Shown here one piece after another: positions 1-4,680 of a stretch of DNA of 5,032 bases. Position numbers and translations under genes: made by a program. This DNA comes from an uncultured Blautia sp. (GTDB taxonomy: Bacteria > Bacillota > Clostridia > Lachnospirales > Lachnospiraceae). The DNA is taken from contig NZ_CAKRNY010000099.1 in assembly GCF_934371575.1 (NCBI RefSeq), forward strand, positions 1 to 5,032, read 5' to 3'. How positions within the stretch are numbered: the stretch's first letter is position 1; each line of letters begins with the position of its first letter. A model generated the notes under the pieces. It did no database searches. It was not told where the DNA came from and saw only the letters and a list, made by a program, of their open reading frames with translations.

Positions 1-67
1 CCACAAATTTTCCTCTTTTCTTTATATTTTTTCCATTTCTTTTAGAATTTGGACACACTTTGCTCAC
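1..67 (-). CDS. Possible partial small ORF running off the left edge
   Basis: A GTG at 65-67 is preceded by an in-frame TAA (77-79) and an AAGGA-type ribosome site 4 nt upstream. The frame is then open for 22 codons to the window edge. The visible peptide begins V/M-S-K-V-C-P-N-S-K-R and is very basic, with a Cys-Pro pair followed by a Gly-Lys-rich stretch. This vaguely recalls the zinc-ribbon opening of some transposases (CP...IKKxGK), but the second cysteine pair would lie outside the window. It sits just downstream of a strong terminator on the same strand, so it would need its own promoter. No family can be assigned from 22 residues, and it may be spurious. Confidence 0.25.
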   Translation of the reverse strand, partial: MSKVCPNSKRNGKNIKKRGKFV

Positions 68-105
68 ATATTCCTTTTATAATCCGATTTTTGACAGCTT
101 TTAAC

Positions 106-156
106 GTAAAAAAGTCTCGCAGCCCGCTCTGGTGGCGGATTGTGGGACTTTTTTAC
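106..156 (-). terminator. Long hairpin terminator with A/T tails on both sides
   Basis: Arms 106-128 and 134-156 pair over about 22 of 23 positions. G-U pairs are counted, the one mismatch is 123/139, and the loop is 129-133. The outer pairs are six A-T, so both strands end in a run of six T after a GC-rich stem and the structure could terminate transcription in both directions. The stop codon of the IS66-derived ORF (153-155) lies inside the outer stem, so on the minus strand the hairpin directly ends that gene. Seen directly in the sequence; folding energy was not computed. Confidence 0.8.
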
Positions 157-542
157 ATTTGATAAATATGCGTTGCGCTATCTATTTTTTTGTCAAAGAA
201 CAAATATTTCTCATCTACCAGTGGTTTTACCACTAGCTGACGCTGAGTGAGCCTTACCTCCGATGAAAGACTGGACAGTTTTCCTTCTTCTCGGTAGATG
301 GCCTGTATCTGTTTCATAAACAAATGCACGATGGATTCTTTCCGGTAAGCTTTGGGCATGACTTCCAGCGCATCATTGAATTTACGCCGGCAGTGAACCC
401 AGTAGCCCGCAATCCTCAGATTTTCACGCTTTTTTTCAAGTGTATGGTATACCTTGCACCACAATTCAAAGAGTAAATTACACATTACTTCAAATGCATG
501 ATTGTCTGATTCACCATGATTACTAAATTTTGTCCAATCCAT
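153..542 (-). pseudogene. IS66 transposase internal fragment fused to an unrelated N-terminal head
   Basis: Residues about 32-110 match the part of IS66-family transposases that follows the second catalytic Asp. The segment runs YHTLEKK, then AGYWVHCRRKF (family form AGCWAHxRRKF), a helical stretch with IYREEGKLSSLSSEVRLTQRQ, and KPLVDE. Full IS66 transposases are about 450-550 residues. Here the DDE residues are absent: the Asp normally just before the YHTL segment has been replaced, and the C-terminal region with the Glu is missing, so the product cannot transpose. Residues 1-31 (MDWTKFSNHGESDNHAFEVM...) are not IS66-like and appear to be the start of another gene. The last ~19 residues are also non-IS66. 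The ATG at 540-542 has a strong GGGGAGG site (549-555) about 6 nt upstream, which supports this start and suggests the head's original translation signal survives. A terminator overlaps the stop codon. Confidence 0.75.
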
Positions 543-640
543 ATACTCCCTCCCCTGATTTTTCTTTATTTGATATTAGATACTTAAAACAGTAAACAGC
601 TATATTAAATTGCAGATTCTGCGATTCTGGCAAGAAAACA

Positions 641-674
641 TTTTATAAAAAGGCAAGCCTAAATAGACTTGCCT
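641..674 (-). terminator. Rho-independent terminator after the nuclease gene
   Basis: The perfect 7-bp inverted repeat AGGCAAG/CTTGCCT (651-657 and 668-674, loop 658-667) is followed on the minus strand by a T-rich tail (TTTTTATAAAA, 641-650). It lies about 60 nt beyond the stop of the PD-(D/E)XK gene and before the next minus-strand gene, which makes the nuclease gene monocistronic. Confidence 0.8.
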
Positions 675-735
675 CGCTAGATTTTCCTATTTATTTCAGT
701 ATATACAGGTTTTTGTAATATACTTGTGGATATCC

Positions 736-903
736 TTATAATTTATATTCTTTATAAAGCTCCTCACGATACTCTTCATCCTCAGAGGCCTTCTCTGCAT
801 CTGAATAACGTTTGTTCTTCAAAAGAATATTCATAAGCGTCCCTAAACGGTTTTCACCTTTTTTTTCGCCATTTTCTTCAGCATAGGAAATCATACTTAA
901 CAT
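736..903 (-). CDS. Possible intragenic small protein: C-terminal 55 residues of the nuclease from an internal start
   Basis: Met258 of the nuclease (ATG at 901-903) is preceded by AAAGGAGGTG (910-919), a match to the 16S anti-Shine-Dalgarno over ten bases, with a 6-nt spacer. This site is better than the one serving the full gene (AGGAGA). Translation from it would give an in-frame 55-residue, highly charged, probably helical protein starting MLSMISYAEE and ending at the shared stop. The family precedent is that E. coli rpn genes have been reported to make a small C-terminal product from an internal start that inhibits the full-length nuclease. The nucleotide signal is seen directly. Translation and an inhibitory role are inference. 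The codons creating the site also encode Lys-Glu-Val, so chance is possible. Confidence 0.5.
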   Translation of the reverse strand: MLSMISYAEENGEKKGENRLGTLMNILLKNKRYSDAEKASEDEEYREELYKEYKL

Positions 904-1674
904 ATCAGCCACCTCCTTTTGTCGGACCGGTGTATCAGAGTCCGGGATATATGATAATACTTTTTTCTGATTACCAGAAAATAATCCATATAAAAAATCC
1001 ACGAGTCCTTTTTGATCTTGTTTTTCTCCGCCAAGTCTTACGATGATTATTTCTAGAAGGTCTGCTTCGGCGGTATTAACCTTGATATCTGGTTTTGGGA
1101 AACCCTCGTTCTTATAATTCTGTATTTTGTAATAAGATATAGTATTCTGTAGTCTTTTTGGTATACCTTCAAGGCATATCCAAATGCTATATACTTTTTC
1201 TAGGTATTTATATGCAATTCCATTCCTGCCAATCTTATCTATCTGAGCTGACAGCTTACGGCATCCATAGTATATGCCTCTTTTTATAACTGGATAGCCA
1301 AGATCATATTCTTTCTGAAATTCGAAGTCAATATGAAGGTTTACCAGAATATTTTCTTTTGAATTTGGAAGCAGCGAACGGAATAAAACATCGAAAGTTG
1401 CCGGTGGCTCACCTGTGGCATTGGTTTCTGTTCTTTCTCCACGTATGGTTTGAACCATATCCTCTTCCACTAATGCAGTTCCTGTCTGAATAGTATCTCC
1501 CTCGATACAGTCCATGATTTCCTCTAATGAGCAGTCCTTGTACTCAGCTACCGTATATTTTAAAATATTTCCCATAATTGGTTTGTATGAGAATATATTT
1601 TTGGCAGATTTATCTCCCGATTCGTTTCCTTCTATGGAATCCATTGTTGCAGAAATACTGTCTTTTACGTTCAT
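736..1674 (-). CDS. Rpn-like PD-(D/E)XK nuclease family 'putative transposase' protein
   Basis: This 312-residue protein belongs to the PD-(D/E)XK nuclease superfamily group often annotated as 'PD-(D/E)XK nuclease family transposase' (PDDEXK_2 / TIGR01784-like, related to Rpn/YhgA proteins). Supporting segments are KNIFSYKPIMGNILKYTVAEYK near residues 25-46, TFDVLF with Asp95, and the core strand HIDFEFQKEY with Glu118 and Gln120 (family form D...E-x-Q). The turn YPVIKRGIYYGCRKLSAQ (127-144) and VYSIWIC near 161 follow. The charged C-terminal helical tail (about 258-312) ends in YREELYKEYKL and is typical of clostridial members. The length is normal and no frameshift is seen. ATG at 1672-1674 has AGGAGA (1680-1685) 5 nt upstream. 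It has its own promoter and terminator. Known E. coli relatives are DNA endonucleases that stimulate RecA-independent recombination and have been tied to phage defence. Activity here is inferred. Confidence 0.85.
   Translation of the reverse strand: MNVKDSISATMDSIEGNESGDKSAKNIFSYKPIMGNILKYTVAEYKDCSLEEIMDCIEGDTIQTGTALVEEDMVQTIRGERTETNATGEPPATFDVLFRSLLPNSKENILVNLHIDFEFQKEYDLGYPVIKRGIYYGCRKLSAQIDKIGRNGIAYKYLEKVYSIWICLEGIPKRLQNTISYYKIQNYKNEGFPKPDIKVNTAEADLLEIIIVRLGGEKQDQKGLVDFLYGLFSGNQKKVLSYIPDSDTPVRQKEVADMLSMISYAEENGEKKGENRLGTLMNILLKNKRYSDAEKASEDEEYREELYKEYKL
901..919 (-). promoter_or_regulatory. Near-perfect internal Shine-Dalgarno plus ATG
   Basis: On the minus strand AAAGGAGGTG, GCTGAT and ATG follow one another inside the nuclease reading frame, in frame with it. 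It is among the best ribosome sites in the window, comparable to that of the sugar symporter gene. Confidence 0.65.
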
Positions 1675-1695
1675 GAATTTCTCCTGACATTAGAA

Positions 1696-1711
1696 GTTAT
1701 ATTTGTATAAC
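1696..1711. promoter_or_regulatory. Inverted repeat overlapping the nuclease gene's start of transcription
   Basis: GTTATA (1696-1701) and TATAAC (1706-1711) are perfect 6-bp arms around TTTG. They lie immediately downstream of the -10 box at 1713-1718, where transcription should begin. A second, overlapping pair on the minus strand (TTGTAT/ATACAA, 7-nt spacer) covers the -10 itself. The position suits a repressor operator. The arms are AT-rich and short, so chance cannot be excluded. Confidence 0.4.
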
Positions 1712-1712
1712 A

Positions 1713-1741
1713 ATCATACAACAGAGCAAAAATTTCGTCAA
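1713..1741 (-). promoter_or_regulatory. Sigma-A-type promoter of the nuclease gene
   Basis: On the minus strand TTGACG (1736-1741) and TATGAT (1713-1718) are separated by exactly 17 nt, each matching consensus at five of six positions. The predicted start of transcription near 1706 would give a leader of about 30 nt before the ATG. Confidence 0.7.
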
Positions 1742-1849
1742 ATGTTTCTTCAGTTCAAACAATGATAAAAAAAGCATAAAGGTTAGATGCCTTAATGTAA
1801 GTCAAACAAGTTTTTAATAAATTTTTTAGAAATAGCTATAATGGAAGAC

Positions 1850-1878
1850 TTGACAGATTGAGATAGACAATATATACT
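1850..1878 (+). promoter_or_regulatory. Consensus-like plus-strand promoter with no ORF downstream
   Basis: TTGACA (1850-1855, perfect -35) and TATACT (1873-1878, five of six) are separated by exactly 17 nt. A second TATAAT lies just upstream at 1837-1842 with a poor -35. Transcription from about 1885 would run rightward, away from the nuclease gene and through both repeat arrays at 2010-2193. No ORF follows within 900 bases, so it could drive a non-coding RNA or be the relic of a lost gene. Confidence 0.5.
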
Positions 1879-1958
1879 AATAGTAATAAATAAAAAGAAA
1901 AGAAATATTACATTGTAGAATATGCTTAAGTAAATTTGATTTATGAAATATTATCAGG

Positions 1959-1976
1959 TAATGCTAAACGGCATTA
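1959..1976 (+). other. Small perfect stem-loop in the putative transcript
   Basis: TAATGC and GCATTA form a perfect 6-bp inverted repeat around a 6-nt loop, about 75 nt downstream of the predicted start of the plus-strand promoter. No T-run follows, so it is not a terminator. Confidence 0.35.
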
Positions 1977-2009
1977 GATGGCAGCGCAGGAAAAGAACGT
2001 AATTATATG

Positions 2010-2049
2010 ACACCAAATATCACTAAGTAGTACCAAAAGATCAATGAAG
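2010..2049. repeat. Array 1 of degenerate 10-nt units
   Basis: Four consecutive 10-nt units can be laid out without gaps: ACACCAAATA (2010), TCACTAAGTA (2020), GTACCAAAAG (2030) and ATCAATGAAG (2040). The shared core is xYAYYAAxxx, matching units of array 2 such as GTACTAAATG. The fourth unit is weak. The start of this array is exactly 100 nt before array 2, so the two are in the same 10-nt phase. Confidence 0.5.
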
Positions 2050-2109
2050 GGGACGAAAATTAACCTGGAAACTGTCACATTTGGTGTTCCAAAAAATTGT
2101 TTGTTCCGT

Positions 2110-2193
2110 GTGTTATTGAGTGTTATCTAGTACTAAATGGTATCAAATGACACACAATATCATGTACAAGATGGTATGAGATAGCACTATATA
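2110..2193. repeat. Array 2 of degenerate 10-nt units (seven units)
   Basis: Gap-free units are GTGTTATTGA (2110), GTGTTATCTA (2120), GTACTAAATG (2130) and GTATCAAATG (2140). After a 14-nt interruption (2150-2163) come GTACAAGATG (2164), GTATGAGATA (2174) and GCACTATATA (2184). Every unit starts G-[T/C]-[A/G]-[T/C] and nearly all have A at position 6, which gives a one-helical-turn period of 10 nt. The period is not a multiple of three and no ORF crosses it, so it is not a coding repeat. Known uses of such phased short units are protein-binding arrays; the binding protein here is unknown. Confidence 0.65.
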
Positions 2194-2220
2194 TTGCGAA
2201 ATTGGCGTAGATGTAATCTG

Positions 2221-2367
2221 CTAATCACAGACATCCGGGAAGCTAAATGCGACTCTCGTGGTCACTTTATCCTTGTCTTTCATAATAGAGTTGACTTCCC
2301 CGCCGATATAGCGGGCTGCTTTGTCAACACTAAGCAATATTTCGTCACTAAGTGCTAATTTTCTCAT
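2221..2367 (-). pseudogene. 5' remnant of a radical SAM protein gene (TIGR03960-like), 48 codons
   Basis: ATG at 2365-2367 with AAAGGA (2373-2378) 5 nt upstream opens a 48-residue frame. Its residues MRKLALSDEI, ARYIGGEVNSIMKDKDKV and FSFPDV closely resemble, from recall, the opening of the TIGR03960-type radical SAM proteins. In clostridia these are encoded near RNase G and ribosomal protein L21/L27 genes. Intact members run on past 'FPDVYEIGMSHLG' to about 600 residues and carry a CxxxCxxC iron-sulfur site. Here the frame leaves the family after FPDV and stops at once (CD-stop, TAG at 2221-2223). The sequence beyond is repeat array 2, not the missing body. It is therefore a broken copy with a still good ribosome site. 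Whether the short peptide is made is unknown. Confidence 0.7.
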
Positions 2368-2770
2368 ACTATTCCTTTCAATAATTGTGCATATACAACA
2401 ATAAAACCATGAATTTTTAGGAAATGTAACTTGCTGTAATATGCGTTTTAGGACTCAAAAATCTGTCTTTTCGTTCTAAAAATCTGAAAAACAGAGGGTC
2501 ACTTTTAAGCCGGTTTTTTGGTTAAAAATGGGTTTGGTCACTTTTTTCTATTTTCAAGCAAAAAAATAACCTCAGCATCTGGAAATGCGTGAGACCATTT
2601 TGATACCGGAAAACAGGACCATTAACAGTGCTTTTTATTATAAACAGAAACGCTTAGAAGTTCAAGTATATAATTTTTATTCGGGAAAATTCAGAAAATC
2701 GTGGGATTTTTCGCATTGAAATGACCATTATATAGAAAATCCGGCTAGAATAACAGGAAAAAAGTATAAA
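2368..2770. other. Intergenic region, no gene seen; spaced short repeats
   Basis: No supported reading frame was found on either strand. It holds paired direct repeats: AAAAATCTG at 2457-2465 and 2478-2486 (21 nt apart) and GGTCACTTTT at 2497-2506 and 2536-2545 (39 nt apart). GACCATT also occurs three times (2593, 2617, 2723). Such spaced repeats could be remnants of an insertion-sequence end or a leader region of the neighbouring radical SAM remnant. Neither is demonstrated. Confidence 0.5.
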
Positions 2771-2780
2771 ATATCGGGTA

Positions 2781-2820
2781 GTATCAAGGAATACTATAAA
2801 ATGTTATTTAGTGTTATCGG
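2781..2820. repeat. Array 3 of degenerate 10-nt units at the AraC breakpoint
   Basis: Four gap-free 10-nt units are present: GTATCAAGGA (2781), ATACTATAAA (2791), ATGTTATTTA (2801) and GTGTTATCGG (2811). The first matches GTATCAAATG and the last matches GTGTTATCTA of array 2 at eight of ten positions each. The last unit supplies the GTG that opens the AraC remnant, so the array abuts the point where AraC similarity begins. Confidence 0.55.
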
Positions 2821-3032
2821 GTTATATCCGCAGAGAACTCGGAAAATCCTTTTCGGAGATTCTTCTGGAACAGCGAATGGAGCGAGCTGCTGCACTGCTC
2901 CGGGGAACCGATCTTAGCATTGAGGATATAGCCGCCATGTTAGGGTACAGCAACAACAGCAATTTCTATAAGGCTTTCCGGGAATACTATCATGTTTCTC
3001 CGAGAGAATATGCCTCTACTTCAATCGATTAA
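2811..3032 (+). pseudogene. 5'-truncated AraC-family regulator, DNA-binding domain only
   Basis: The 73-residue frame is the C-terminal part of an AraC/XylS DNA-binding domain. It begins in the recognition helix of the first helix-turn-helix (LSGYIRRELGKSF), continues through the linker helix (EILLEQRMERAAALL) and contains the whole second helix-turn-helix (SIEDIAAMLGYSNNSNFYKAF...YYHVSPREY). Full family members are about 280-300 residues or more. The sensor domain and the first ~25 residues of the DNA-binding domain are missing. The GTG at 2811 has no ribosome site. The frame stays open back to 2754, but those residues are not AraC-like and derive from the 10-nt array. It is convergent with the glycoside hydrolase/symporter operon, the kind of locus AraC proteins often control, so it may be its dead regulator (inference). 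Confidence 0.8.
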
Positions 3033-3051
3033 CCTGTAACCACTTCAAAAT

Positions 3052-3094
3052 ACAAACAACATGCCCACCGAAGCTTTCACTCCTCGATGGGCAT
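3052..3094 (-). terminator. Terminator of the symporter operon
   Basis: ATGCCCA (3061-3067) pairs with TGGGCAT (3088-3094). On the minus strand the stem extends through a G-U pair and three more pairs to 11 bp (3061-3071/3084-3094, 12-nt loop). A T-rich but interrupted tail follows on the minus strand (GTTGTTTGTATTTTG). It lies in the convergent gap between the symporter stop and the AraC remnant. Confidence 0.65.
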
Positions 3095-3155
3095 TGTCAC
3101 AAAACACTATCGAATCATAGGATTCACTATAGCAAATCCGGACAAAAAGTAATGC

Positions 3156-4616
3156 TTATCTCCGTGCTGCAATCTCGGCCTGCTCTTTCGGTAAATCTTT
3201 TTCAATCGTAAAGAAAAGAATCAGAACAGCACAAATAATATACGCAACTGTCTCCACCCAAATATAGCTAATAGAGATTGCTGTCTGTACACAAACCGAC
3301 TGTCCCAGTGTGCCGAGAGCAATATCTGCATTTTGGTCATATCCACATACATTGAGGACTGCACTAAAAATAGAATTACAGATTGGCGTTCCTGCTACCA
3401 TAATGGAACTATAAATAGACATTGCCAGTCCATCTGTGCGAATCCCGCTTTTATATTCGATATGATCGATTACATCTGCAATTAATGCAAGAATCATATA
3501 ACATGCAGGTGCGGAACCAAGACACTTCAATGCAACCCCCATCGCTACCGGAATGATATTATCTCCACCAAACCCAGCAATTACGCCACCTGCCGCACCG
3601 ATCAGCATGCCAATCATGCAAATGATTCGTTTTCCATATCGATTACACAACGGAACAACCGCGATTGCCGCCACCGCCATCGGAACTGCGCCCAAAACGG
3701 AAAGCATTGCTTGTGATGCTCCCCAGGCATCTGCTGTTCCAAAAAAAGTGTTATCCAGTACCCACTTACAGAAATAAGCCATCGAACCATTTTTTAAAGC
3801 TCCGCTCCATTGAAATCCTATGTAAAACAGCATCACAATCCACCAGGTTCGCTCTCCCGTGATCGTTTTCAGCTGCTTTTTCATGGATAGTTTCTCTCTC
3901 CCATGGTCCTCTGTGGCTTCCATATAGTTCATAAGTTCTTCTGTCACTCTTTCCCTTGTGAACATAAACTGCAAATAAATGGTAAACGCAGAGAAAACGG
4001 CGATCACAAGCATCGTGAGAAACCACAGGCTTTGATTTTCCTTCAATGCAAAAGATACCAGAAGCGGAAATGCCATCGAACCTGCACCCATTGCTCCAAG
4101 GCCTGCGATATTTCCAATGGAGGCCATGGCTCCCCTTTTTTTACTGTCTCTCGTTGACAGCGAAAGCAGCGTGGAATTAGCCGTACTATAAATCGGAAAC
4201 GCAACTGCGTAAAATAAATTATAAGCAACCGCCACCCACACCATCTTTGCCGTGCCTTTAAAGGGAACGATAAACATCAAAACTGTGGCAATTGATATCG
4301 TCAATGCGGAAAGAAGAATCCAGGGTCTTGCTTTTCCAGCCAGTGTTCTCGTTCTCTCAATCAGCTGTCCAACGATCAGATTTGCCGCCACAATCAATAT
4401 GGTAGAGAATATTTGAAGTGTTGTCAAAAAAGTAAGATTCAATTTTAGTACATCTGTAAAGTAATTCTGCAGAATACTCGTAAATATGCCTGATGCAAGC
4501 ATTGCCCCCAAGGGTCCAATAAAATATCCCAATATCATCTCTGGCGTTCTTACTTCTACAGCTGCCTTTGAATGAAATAATGGATTGCTCCATATGCTTT
4601 TTTTCTTATTGCTCAC
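3156..4616 (-). CDS. GPH-family (MFS) sugar:cation symporter
   Basis: This 486-residue integral membrane protein of the glycoside-pentoside-hexuronide:cation symporter family (MelB/XynB-like) moves an oligosaccharide or glycoside together with Na+ or H+ across the cytoplasmic membrane. Visible marks are the cytoplasmic loop 2-3 motif GQLIERTRTLAGKARPWILL (about 83-102) and a hydrophilic central loop (about 221-255) rich in charged residues between the two six-helix halves. The second-half motif NRYGKR (325-330) and the late GPH signature ADVIDHIEYKSGIRTDGLAMS (380-400) follow. About twelve hydrophobic segments span residues 25-472. The start is GTG (4614-4616) with AAGGAGGT (4621-4628) 4 nt upstream. 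No ATG fits as well. It lies 64 nt downstream of the glycoside hydrolase gene on the same strand, which suggests that the enzyme's substrate or product is the cargo. The exact sugar cannot be read from the sequence. Confidence 0.92.
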   Translation of the reverse strand: MSNKKKSIWSNPLFHSKAAVEVRTPEMILGYFIGPLGAMLASGIFTSILQNYFTDVLKLNLTFLTTLQIFSTILIVAANLIVGQLIERTRTLAGKARPWILLSALTISIATVLMFIVPFKGTAKMVWVAVAYNLFYAVAFPIYSTANSTLLSLSTRDSKKRGAMASIGNIAGLGAMGAGSMAFPLLVSFALKENQSLWFLTMLVIAVFSAFTIYLQFMFTRERVTEELMNYMEATEDHGREKLSMKKQLKTITGERTWWIVMLFYIGFQWSGALKNGSMAYFCKWVLDNTFFGTADAWGASQAMLSVLGAVPMAVAAIAVVPLCNRYGKRIICMIGMLIGAAGGVIAGFGGDNIIPVAMGVALKCLGSAPACYMILALIADVIDHIEYKSGIRTDGLAMSIYSSIMVAGTPICNSIFSAVLNVCGYDQNADIALGTLGQSVCVQTAISISYIWVETVAYIICAVLILFFTIEKDLPKEQAEIAARR

Positions 4617-4680
4617 TGCTACCTCCTTCAGTTCTCACTTTTTACTGTTTATTGAGATTTTTCCGTATCTCTGCTCTTTA

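Larger units (their letters stand above)
1742..2220. other. Intergenic region with no convincing gene; contains a plus-strand promoter and two repeat arrays
   Basis: No reading frame with family resemblance was found on either strand. The longest plus-strand candidate near 2045-2130 has 28 codons and no ribosome site. Contents are the promoter at 1850-1878, a 9-nt direct repeat GAAATATTA (1902-1910 and 1945-1953), a stem TAATGC/GCATTA (1959-1964 and 1971-1976), the 10-nt-unit arrays at 2010-2049 and 2110-2193, and a 9-bp inverted pair ACACCAAAT/ATTTGGTGT (2010-2018 and 2079-2087). Confidence 0.7.

Noticed and set aside
91..96. TTGACA on the plus strand as a -35 box
   Set aside because: No -10-like hexamer at 16-18 nt downstream; the spot falls in the terminator stem.
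612..622. Palindrome GCAGATTCTGC upstream of the chimeric ORF
   Set aside because: Short, isolated, and not placed on any recognisable promoter.
2044..2130. 28-codon plus-strand ORF starting MKGTKINLET
   Set aside because: No ribosome site, ends inside repeat array 2, and no family recognised.
2010..2193. CRISPR array
   Set aside because: The units are 10 nt, degenerate and contiguous, with no 25-40 nt repeats, no unique spacers and no cas genes.
2593..2729. Three copies of GACCATT
   Set aside because: A 7-mer occurring three times at irregular distances (24 and 106 nt) in AT-rich DNA is not enough to call a repeat family.
3553..3862. Plus-strand open frames of 65-74 codons within the symporter region
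   Set aside because: They lie antisense to a clear membrane protein gene, have low-complexity Pro/Ala/Ile composition and no ribosome site.
3766..4593. Minus- and plus-strand open frames of 61-86 codons in other frames of the symporter
   Set aside because: They are out-of-frame shadows; the 486-residue frame carries all family motifs.
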